Assembly: GCA_945905925.1 (NCBI GenBank)
Contig: CAMDQN010000073.1
Location: forward strand, 1 to 32,005
Length of the DNA: 32,005 nucleotides
Reading direction: 5' to 3'
DNA from: Singulisphaera sp. GP187
Lineage (GTDB): Bacteria; Planctomycetota; Planctomycetia; Gemmatales; Gemmataceae
In this document: in pieces, positions 25,980-32,005 of the stretch
Numbering within the stretch: position 1 is the first letter of the stretch
How the letters are laid out: every line of letters starts with the position of its first letter
The notes under the pieces: model-generated
What the model saw: the letters and a program-made list of their open reading frames with translations, nothing else
What the model was told of the DNA's origin: nothing
Database searches by the model: none
Program-made: the position numbers and the translations under genes

Positions 25980-26813
25980 ATGACCGGTTCCCTTGTTCAA
26001 AACATCCACCACTACTGCGTTGGCCTCAGTTACCTGTGCGCCTTCCTCCTCGAAATCGCCCGGCTCCTGTGGCCGGCACGAGGGTGGCGGATCGCGGGGC
26101 TGGGATTCGGCGCCGCCGGACTGGTCGCGCACACCGCGTACCTGTTCGTTCAACAGCCGTCGCCCGCAGTGCCGCACGGGTCCGTGTTGTTGCTTGCGTG
26201 GGTGCTCGCGCTGTTCTACTTCTACGGCACCGTTCATCACGCAAAACAGGCGTGGGCCGTGTTCGTGCTGCCGGTCGTCATCGCACTCGTCGCGCTGTCG
26301 CGCGTGCTGCTCACCGCCGCGCCCGATCACGCGGCGTTTAACTTCGCGGGGTGGGCGAGCGGGGATCGCTTCTGGGGCGCCGTTCACGGGGTACTGATTC
26401 TGTTCGCTTCGGTGGGCGTGAGCGTCAGTTTTCTCGCGAGCATGATGTACCTGATTCAGGCGCGCCGGCTGCGCCGAAAGGTTAGCCCCGGGGCTGTCAT
26501 ACCGATGCTCAACTTGGAACGCCTCGAAACGATGAACCGCCACTCGCTGAACTGGGCGTTCCCGATGCTTACGGCCGGGTTGCTCGTCGGCACGCTGCTC
26601 ATCCCACACGGCCCGTCGCTCAGTGACAACTGGCTGTCAGTGAAGGTACTTTCCACCGCGGGGTTGTGGCTCGTATTCCTGGTACTGCTCTACTTGCGGT
26701 ACGGGGCGCATGTCCCGGCGCGGCGACTCGCGCTGTTCTCCGTCGTGGCGTTCACGCTGCTCCTCGTGGCGCTCGTCGCGGCGCACCCGTTCGCGGACGG
26801 AGGTGCGAAGTGA
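25980..26813 (+). CDS. HemX/CcsA-like membrane protein
   Basis: The protein has 277 residues with about eight transmembrane helices, matching the cytochrome c assembly (CcsA/CcmC/HemX) family. The conserved core with family histidines is seen as WGAVHGVLILFASVGVSVSF and the late MNRHSLNWAFPMLTAGLLVG. CcsA proteins move heme for cytochrome c maturation, whereas HemX, encoded beside hemA in Bacillus, influences HemA level. The 4-base overlap with hemA here favours a HemX-like job, but CcsA cannot be excluded. GAGG lies 11 bases before ATG 25980. Confidence 0.85.
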   Translation: MTGSLVQNIHHYCVGLSYLCAFLLEIARLLWPARGWRIAGLGFGAAGLVAHTAYLFVQQPSPAVPHGSVLLLAWVLALFYFYGTVHHAKQAWAVFVLPVVIALVALSRVLLTAAPDHAAFNFAGWASGDRFWGAVHGVLILFASVGVSVSFLASMMYLIQARRLRRKVSPGAVIPMLNLERLETMNRHSLNWAFPMLTAGLLVGTLLIPHGPSLSDNWLSVKVLSTAGLWLVFLVLLYLRYGAHVPARRLALFSVVAFTLLLVALVAAHPFADGGAK

Positions 26814-28081
26814 ACCTCCGCGCCATCGGTTGTAACGTTGCGTCGGCCGCGGTCGAGTTGCGCGAGCGGCTCGCGTTCAACCCGGACAAGATGCAGCGGG
26901 CGTTCACAGAACTCAACACCAGGTTCGCGGCCGAAACGGTCATCCTCGACACGTGCAACCGCGTCGAAATCTATGTGTCGCGGCAGGACACCGTTGCGCC
27001 ACTACACATCCCGCTGATGGCCGAATTCCTCGCGGAGATTCACGGCGTCCCCGCCAGCGAGATCGTGCCGCACCTATACGAACACGCCGACGCACAGGCC
27101 GCGAAGCACCTGTTCCGCGTCGCTTCCGGTTTGGATAGCGTGGTGATTGGCGAGGGTCAGATCGCGGGTCAGGTGAAGGACGCTTACGAAATCGCGTTGA
27201 AGAGCACCGCGACTGGGTCGTTCCTCAACGCGCTGTTCCCCTCGGCGATTCGCGTGTCAAGGCGCGTCCGCACTGAGACCGGGATCGCCCACGGACACGT
27301 GTCCGTGTCGAGCGCCGCAGTGGACTTCGTGCGACAGGTGTTCGAGACGTTCACCGACAAAACCGTGCTGGTGATCGGCGCCGGGAAGATGGGCCGGCTC
27401 ACGCTGAAGCACCTCGCGGAACTAAAGCCGGCCGCGATTCTGGTGACGAACCGAAACCCCGAAAAGGCCGCGGATGTGGCGAAGGAGTGCGACGGGCACG
27501 TGGTGCCGTGGCAACAACTCGACGACGCGCTCGTGCAAGCTGACATCGTGCTCAGCACGACCGGTGCGCCGGAACCGATCGTGACTCGCCATCGGTTCGA
27601 CAACAAAGTTCGTCGCCGGCGCGCCGGGCGCACGCTCGTGATCTTCGATATCGCCGTGCCGCGTGACTTCGACCCCGCGATCCACGACGGCGAAGTGAGC
27701 GTGTTCAACGTGGATGACCTGGCGCGCGAAGCCGACCGCTGCATGGGTGAGCGCAATCGCCACCTGCCTGCGGCAGAAGCCATCGTAGAAGCGGAAGTGG
27801 CGAAGTTCGTCAGCGATTGGAACAAGCGCGCGAATGGCCCGGTGATCGGCCAACTTACCGCCGAAGTGGACAAGGTCCGCGACGGGGTCGTCGCCCCGTT
27901 GCTGGACAAGCTCAACGGCAAACTCACGGACGCGGAGAAAGCGTACATCGAGGGCGCGTTTCGGCTGTTCCAGAACAAGCTGCTGCACGGCCCGATCGCA
28001 GCGCTACACGAAGCGAGCCGCGAGGGTCACAGTGGCGGTCTCCGCGAAGCACTCCGAATGCTGTTTGGGTTGAAGGGGTAA
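26810..28081 (+). CDS. hemA: Glutamyl-tRNA reductase
   Basis: HemA reduces glutamyl-tRNA(Glu) to glutamate-1-semialdehyde with NADPH, the first committed step of C5-pathway heme synthesis. The 423-residue protein shows the catalytic cysteine in LDTCNRVEIY (Cys49), the substrate-binding GLDSVVIGEGQI, the NADPH loop VLVIGAGKMG (~185-194), and a C-terminal helical dimerisation domain. The start GTG 26810 overlaps the HemX-like stop (GTGA) and has GGAGG six bases upstream. A longer frame opens further upstream, but it lies inside the HemX-like gene. The genes form one operon, and production is probably coupled. Confidence 0.96.
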   Translation: MNLRAIGCNVASAAVELRERLAFNPDKMQRAFTELNTRFAAETVILDTCNRVEIYVSRQDTVAPLHIPLMAEFLAEIHGVPASEIVPHLYEHADAQAAKHLFRVASGLDSVVIGEGQIAGQVKDAYEIALKSTATGSFLNALFPSAIRVSRRVRTETGIAHGHVSVSSAAVDFVRQVFETFTDKTVLVIGAGKMGRLTLKHLAELKPAAILVTNRNPEKAADVAKECDGHVVPWQQLDDALVQADIVLSTTGAPEPIVTRHRFDNKVRRRRAGRTLVIFDIAVPRDFDPAIHDGEVSVFNVDDLAREADRCMGERNRHLPAAEAIVEAEVAKFVSDWNKRANGPVIGQLTAEVDKVRDGVVAPLLDKLNGKLTDAEKAYIEGAFRLFQNKLLHGPIAALHEASREGHSGGLREALRMLFGLKG

Positions 28082-28214
28082 TCAAAGAAACGCGAAGTTT
28101 AAGGGCCCGACCGATTGAGAGGTCGTCGATCGCATCTGGAACCGCTCGGGACGTTGCTACCGAGGTGAGGTAGGACTCGGAACCTGAAGATCTCGCATGA
28201 CAGCCGAAACACTC

Positions 28215-28233
28215 ACACCCTCGTCGAGGGTGT
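28215..28233 (+). terminator. Hairpin after hemA
   Basis: ACACCCTCG-T-CGAGGGTGT is a 9-base arm palindrome about 135 bases after the hemA stop. The next 40 bases include a TTTG and then the promoter-like TACAAT of the next gene. It may be the terminator or a regulatory palindrome; the distance from hemA makes it uncertain. Confidence 0.4.
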
Positions 28234-28286
28234 CTGCTCCTTTGAAACACCCGGATAACAGTTGCGTCTTTCGTCACAGCCTCTGC

Positions 28287-28292
28287 TACAAT
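28287..28292 (+). promoter_or_regulatory. -10 box of the CPBP protease gene
   Basis: TACAAT in the context TGCTACAAT (extended -10 type), 49 bases before ATG 28341. A weak -35 candidate TTGCGT (28262-28267) lies 19 bases upstream. The same TGCTACAAT-like sequence precedes the U32 gene at 29433. Confidence 0.4.
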
Positions 28293-28340
28293 TCTCACTA
28301 CATCCGGTTGCGCACGCCGTTCTAAAACGTCGCCTCCAAC

Positions 28341-29297
28341 ATGCCACCTCACGACTTCGACCGAACCACCGACCCGGACACGCGGCCCCCGCTCGGGGAT
28401 TGGGGCACCGCATCGGAGCCGGCGCTCGACTACAACCCGGACACGGTGCCCGTGGTGTACCCAATCCGGGAATTGTGGTGCTGGCGGTGCGGCGAGACCG
28501 CCGAACCGGTCGCGGGGAAGTGTCCGTGGTGTGGCACCTGGACCGACGGCAAACCGCCGCCCCCGCCGAAACCGGCCTACGAACTCGACGACGAACCCGA
28601 AGACGACTGGCACACCGAAGCAGCGGGTGCCGCGTACGCGATTCCGGTGCGCCGACCGTACCTGATCCCGCCGGTCGTGATCGTGGTTCTGGCCTACGTC
28701 GCGCTACTCGGCGCGCTCATCGGGTGCGCGGTGTTCGCCGCGCTCTCCGGGGTATCGACCGCGGAGGAAATCCTGTACGCGCAGGCGCTCGCCGAGGTGG
28801 TCAGCACTGTGCTGACGCTCGCGGCCCTCGCGCTGGTGTGGTCCGCGGCGCGCCAGACGGTTCCCGAAGGGACGGCGGTAATCACCTGGGTCGCGTCGAT
28901 GCCGGTGCTGTTCGCGCTCCTGTGCCTGAACCTTGCGTTCTTCACGTTCCTGCGCGAATTGCTCCGCCCGCACGGTGCCCAGGATCCCGAGCGCATGAAA
29001 CTCACGATCGCCACCATCCTGCTGATCTGCGTGCAACCGGCGATCGTGGAAGAACTGTTCTTCCGACAGATGACGCTGGGCGTGTTGCGGAAGTCGATGA
29101 ACGTGCATCTGGCGGTGTGGCTCACGGGTGCGGTGTTCGCGGGCGCGCACCTGGGGAACATTCTGGGGATGCCGTATCTGTTCCTGGTCGGCGCGTTCCT
29201 CGGCTACGCACGCGTCTACGGCGGGCTGACGCTCGCGATGGTACTGCACTTCCTGCACAACCTCGCCGTCGTCACCTATGACGCCTACCGCCCGTAG
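28341..29297 (+). CDS. CPBP family intramembrane glutamic protease with N-terminal zinc ribbon
   Basis: The protein has 318 residues. The first ~105 residues are soluble and include a zinc ribbon (C47-x2-C50 ... C61-x2-C64, in CWRCGE and CPWCGT). About six to seven transmembrane helices follow. The CPBP (Rce1/Abi) catalytic motifs are intact: EELFFR (237-242), FAGAH (266-270) and HFLHN (303-307). Such proteases cut prenylated proteins or peptides, or act in bacteriocin maturation and immunity; here the substrate is unknown. The zinc ribbon suggests substrate recruitment. It stands alone. Confidence 0.9.
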   Translation: MPPHDFDRTTDPDTRPPLGDWGTASEPALDYNPDTVPVVYPIRELWCWRCGETAEPVAGKCPWCGTWTDGKPPPPPKPAYELDDEPEDDWHTEAAGAAYAIPVRRPYLIPPVVIVVLAYVALLGALIGCAVFAALSGVSTAEEILYAQALAEVVSTVLTLAALALVWSAARQTVPEGTAVITWVASMPVLFALLCLNLAFFTFLRELLRPHGAQDPERMKLTIATILLICVQPAIVEELFFRQMTLGVLRKSMNVHLAVWLTGAVFAGAHLGNILGMPYLFLVGAFLGYARVYGGLTLAMVLHFLHNLAVVTYDAYRP

Positions 29298-29309
29298 AGT
29301 GAAGAATGA

Positions 29310-29416
29310 GAAGCGTGTTCACCGCGGAGAACGCAGAGGACGCAGAGAAGACATTGAGAAGAGTACCATCAAACTCTCCTGTCTTTTCTCTGCGTTCTCC
29401 GCGGTGAACACGCTTC
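29310..29416. repeat. 29-bp inverted repeat with CTCTGCG motif
   Basis: 29310-29338 and 29388-29416 are exact reverse complements; the left arm begins GAAGCGTGTTCACCGCGG. The left arm also holds a tandem CGCAGAG (29332-29338, 29341-29347), so the right arm can pair in two registers. It begins 13 bases after the CPBP stop and ends just before the U32 promoter, so it may terminate CPBP transcription. The CTCTGCG(T/G) core recalls intergenic repeats known from many unrelated bacteria. Confidence 0.8.
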
Positions 29417-29432
29417 ATTTTCGGCGTTTTGC

Positions 29433-29438
29433 TACAAT
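29433..29438 (+). promoter_or_regulatory. -10 box of the U32 gene, possibly leaderless
   Basis: TACAAT in GCTACAAT lies only 6 bases before ATG 29445. A start site 6-7 bases after the box would fall on the ATG itself. No Shine-Dalgarno sequence precedes the ATG, which fits a leaderless mRNA. Confidence 0.4.
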
Positions 29439-29444
29439 CCCCTC

Positions 29445-31946
29445 ATGTCTGCACTAAATACGAAGCCTGAGTTGCTTAGCCCCGCCGGTGACTGGGAGGC
29501 CATGCGCGCCGCGGTCGCCAACGGGGCCGACGCGGTGTACTTCGGGCTGTCCAACTTCAACGCCCGCGCCCGCGCCACCAACTTCACGCTCGCGGAACTC
29601 CCCGACGTGATGACGTTCCTGCACGCGCGGAACGTTCGCGGGTTCGTCACGCTCAATACCCTCATCTTTTCGGACGAACTCGAATCCGTCGCGAAGTTCG
29701 TGAAGGCCGTCGCGACCGCCGGCGCGGACGCGGTGATCGTACAAGACCTCGGCCTCGTCCGGCTCATCAAGCGCATCGCGCCGACGCTCGCGGTCCACGC
29801 GTCCACGCAGATGACGCTGACCGAACCGCGTGGCATTTCCTTCGTGACGAAACTCGGTGTCGAGCGCGTCGTGCTGGCGCGCGAACTTTCCCTGAGTGAC
29901 ATTCAGAAGGTGACCGCGAACACTTCCACGCCGGTGGAGGTATTCGTTCACGGTGCGCTGTGTGTCGCTTATAGTGGCCAGTGCCTCACATCGGAGGCGC
30001 TCGGCGGGCGCAGCGCGAACCGCGGGCAGTGCGCGCAAGCGTGCCGGTTGCCCTACGAGATGATCGTCGATGGCGAGAAACGCGAACTCGGCGACAAGGC
30101 ATATTTACTCAGCCCGCAAGACCTCGCGGCGTTCGACCTCATCGATCCGCTCATCGAGGCGGGCGTAATCTCCTTCAAAATCGAAGGCCGGTTGAAAGGC
30201 GGACCGTATGTCGCCGCGACCACGCAGACCTACCGCAAGGCCATCGACGCGAAACTCGAAGCACGCAAGTTCGCGCTTCCGCGGCGCGAGCAACTCGACC
30301 TTGCGCAAACCTTTAGTCGCGGCTTAACGCCGGGCTTCTTGGAAGGGATCAACCACCAGAAGTTGGTGCGGGGTCGGTTCCCGAAGAGCCGCGGCATCCG
30401 CATTGGGCGGGTCGCGGGGTTCACGAAGAACGGTGTGCGCATCGAACTGTGCGAAGCCTTCAACGACCTCGTGAATGCCGGCGACGGCGTGTTGTTCGAC
30501 ATCGGCACGCCACAGGACAAGGAACCCGGCGGGCGTGTGTGGCGAGTCATCCAACTACGATCCGTGGTCGAACTTTACTTTGAGGACGGCGCGCTCGACT
30601 TTTCACGCGTTGCGATCGGCTGCGACGTGTACAAGACTGACGACCCGGTGTTACGCAAGCGGCTCGAACAGAGCTACTCGCAGGACAAACTCGCGAAGCG
30701 TGTGACGATCACCGGGCGCGTGACCGGTGTGGTCGGTGGCGCGCTCACACTGTCACTTTCGGACGGCGCGCGCGAAACATCCGCGACGTGGCCGGGACCA
30801 CTGGAGTTGGCACGCAAGCAACCGACTTCCACCGACGAAGTACGCGAGCAACTCGGGCGACTCGGCGACACACCGTTCGAGTTGGGTGCGGTCGCGATGG
30901 AACTTCCGCCCGGCGTGATGGTGCCGCGAAGCGTGCTGAACGATCTGCGGCGCCAGGCGTCGGGGGCGCTGGCCGACGCGCGAAGCAAAGGGCAGAAGCA
31001 CGCGATCGCGGAAGCCGGGGCACTGGCGGCGCTGCGGAGTGACCTACCCCCCCCTTCAGGGAGGGGGGTGGGGGGTGTAGGTTCTGCCCTCACGGTTCTT
31101 GTGCGCAACCTCGAACAGCTCGACGCGGTCCTCTCGTGGGTTCCGCCCGACAGCCTGCCGAAGGCGGTCGCGGTGTACTGCGATTTCGAGGACTTGCGCC
31201 TCTACAAGGACGCGGTGCCGAAGGCTCGCGCCGCGGGCGTACCCATTGGGTTGGCCCCGCCCCGTGTGTGGAAGCCCAGCGAAAACGGCTTTCAGGCGAT
31301 CGTCGCGCGTGCCGAACCCGACATCGTTCTCGTGCGGAATCTCGCGTCCATCGGCTACTACCAAGAGCAACTCCCGCACACGCGGTTGATCGGCGACTTC
31401 AGCCTGAACGTCGCCAACGAACTCACCGCCGACGTGCTGATGAACGCCGGGCTGGAACGGCTCGTGCCGAGTTTCGATCTGAACTGGGATCAGTTCGCGT
31501 CGATGGTCCGGCGCGCGCCCGCGAACTGGTTCGAGCCGGTAATCCATCAGCACATGCCCATGTTTCACACAGAATCGTGTGTTTTCGCGGCCTTCCTCAG
31601 CACGGGCAAAGACCACACCGATTGCGGGCGTCCGTGCGACCGGCACAAGGTTGAGCTTCGCGACCGGGTAGGCGCGCTGTTCCCGGTTCACGTCGATACG
31701 GGTTGCCGGAACACGGTCTACAACTCCGTTCCGCAAAGTGGCGCGGAGTACGTCGGGCGGATGCGCGAACTCGGCATCACCTTGTTCCGCGTCGATCTCT
31801 TGCGAGAGAACGCGGAGCAAACGAAGCAACTGCTCGACAAGTACGCGCGCGTTGTCGCTGGCCTTGACGACGGCCGCGAGACGTGGCGACAACTCCGCGC
31901 GCTCAATCAACTCGGCGTCACGCGCGGTACGCTGCAACTCGTCTAA
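29445..31946 (+). CDS. U32 family peptidase-like protein with DUF3656 (RlhA-like)
   Basis: The protein has 833 residues. The N-terminal U32 domain has ELLSPAGDWEAMRAAVANGADAVYFG (8-33), HGALCVAYSGQCL (~168-180) and the cysteine set GQCAQACRLPY. These cysteines resemble those of E. coli RlhA, which hydroxylates 23S rRNA C2501 and uses an Fe-S cluster and prephenate. A DUF3656-like region follows (~385-525), then a second Cys-containing region (CVFAAFLS...DCGRPCDRH, ~710-735). A rRNA modification role is inferred. Between the DUF3656-like part and the C-terminal part, residues ~534-545 (LPPPSGRGVGGVG) are encoded by a palindromic G/C-run repeat. The start is ATG 29445 with no ribosome site. Confidence 0.9.
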   Translation: MSALNTKPELLSPAGDWEAMRAAVANGADAVYFGLSNFNARARATNFTLAELPDVMTFLHARNVRGFVTLNTLIFSDELESVAKFVKAVATAGADAVIVQDLGLVRLIKRIAPTLAVHASTQMTLTEPRGISFVTKLGVERVVLARELSLSDIQKVTANTSTPVEVFVHGALCVAYSGQCLTSEALGGRSANRGQCAQACRLPYEMIVDGEKRELGDKAYLLSPQDLAAFDLIDPLIEAGVISFKIEGRLKGGPYVAATTQTYRKAIDAKLEARKFALPRREQLDLAQTFSRGLTPGFLEGINHQKLVRGRFPKSRGIRIGRVAGFTKNGVRIELCEAFNDLVNAGDGVLFDIGTPQDKEPGGRVWRVIQLRSVVELYFEDGALDFSRVAIGCDVYKTDDPVLRKRLEQSYSQDKLAKRVTITGRVTGVVGGALTLSLSDGARETSATWPGPLELARKQPTSTDEVREQLGRLGDTPFELGAVAMELPPGVMVPRSVLNDLRRQASGALADARSKGQKHAIAEAGALAALRSDLPPPSGRGVGGVGSALTVLVRNLEQLDAVLSWVPPDSLPKAVAVYCDFEDLRLYKDAVPKARAAGVPIGLAPPRVWKPSENGFQAIVARAEPDIVLVRNLASIGYYQEQLPHTRLIGDFSLNVANELTADVLMNAGLERLVPSFDLNWDQFASMVRRAPANWFEPVIHQHMPMFHTESCVFAAFLSTGKDHTDCGRPCDRHKVELRDRVGALFPVHVDTGCRNTVYNSVPQSGAEYVGRMRELGITLFRVDLLRENAEQTKQLLDKYARVVAGLDDGRETWRQLRALNQLGVTRGTLQLV
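31042..31082. repeat. G/C-run palindromic repeat inside the U32 coding frame
   Basis: ACCTACCCCCCCC ... GTAGGT: the ends 31042-31047 and 31077-31082 are inverted, and a C-run is complemented by G-runs around TTCA. The frame is kept. The composition and the resulting Pro/Gly-rich insert are unlike the flanking codons, so it looks like a short mobile repeat that settled in a linker. Confidence 0.6.
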
Positions 31947-31951
31947 AGCTC

Positions 31952-31980
31952 GCACCGGCTCAGAACCTCTGAGCCGGTGC
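31952..31980. terminator. Terminator of the U32 gene
   Basis: A perfect 13-bp stem, GCACCGGCTCAGA (31952-31964) / TCTGAGCCGGTGC (31968-31980), with a 3-base loop, six bases after the stop and followed by TTCCTACTT. It may also serve a minus-strand gene ending at 31984. Confidence 0.85.
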
Positions 31981-31983
31981 TTC

Positions 31984-32005
31984 CTACTTGCTGGCCTTCT
32001 TTCCC
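31984..32005 (-). CDS. Possible last residues of a minus-strand gene
   Basis: The minus strand reads GKKASK followed by TAG (31984-31986), right against a terminator that would suit it. A basic GKKASK tail is common in ribosomal and DNA-binding proteins, but seven codons cannot prove a gene. Confidence 0.3.

Noticed and set aside
26666-26809. N-terminal extension of hemA
   Set aside because: It overlaps the HemX-like gene, reads as low-complexity Arg/Ala text, and a GGAGG site fixes the GTG start at 26810.

Overview
The window reads as chromosomal DNA from a planctomycete of the Gemmata type (family Gemmataceae). The evidence is high G+C, a DUF1559 prepilin-like protein with its H-x9-DG tail, a TIGR03000 domain protein, an RTX protein starting with the planctomycete 'LEDRVNPS' surface motif, DUF1501/DUF1549-DUF1553 (PSD1) pairs, a PQQ-propeller/malectin giant protein, and a relic of the Gemmata 'EAEWL ... 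GNPFRP' paralogous family. No tRNA, rRNA, CRISPR array, prophage or intact insertion sequence was seen. All calls come from reading the sequence and translations; no database search was run.

Layout. 1-2.4 kb: the end of an unrecognised gene, a possible gene relic, a Cys/Gly-rich TIGR03000 protein and, converging on it across a long hairpin, a DUF1559 protein. 2.5-6.2 kb: metK, an RTX repeat surface protein behind a promoter-like region holding a run of ten C, and a secreted protein of unknown role. 6.2-8.6 kb: a glycine-rich RRM RNA-binding protein, ribosomal protein S21, two small unknown proteins and a gene-poor stretch with strong palindromes. 8.6-11.3 kb (minus): a ceramidase-like lipoprotein and a Tat-exported Gfo/Idh/MocA oxidoreductase. 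11.4-16.2 kb (plus): a tight operon DUF1501 - PSD1 cytochrome - DUF1501.

16.3-25.5 kb is the most unusual part. It has a divergent E1-like (ThiF/MoeB) protein, a membrane-anchored protein made of two tandem ModA-like substrate-binding domains, a ModB-like permease and a ModC-like ATPase without the usual C-terminal TOBE/Mop domain. These are followed by a 1233-residue exported protein (PQQ-type propeller, inserted methyltransferase-like Rossmann segment, C-terminal malectin-like domain) and an exported membrane-anchored 'ACNIPVF' protein. All lie on one strand. The ABC genes are translationally coupled; the rest is linked only by order. It is a candidate undescribed uptake or redox system for an oxyanion or metal.

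25.5-32 kb: a frameshifted, internally deleted pseudogene, a HemX/CcsA-like membrane protein overlapping hemA (glutamyl-tRNA reductase), a zinc-ribbon CPBP membrane protease, a 29-bp inverted repeat built on the 'CTCTGCG' motif, and a U32/DUF3656 protein (RlhA-like) whose reading frame contains an in-frame G/C-run palindrome. The last bases may be the end of a minus-strand gene.
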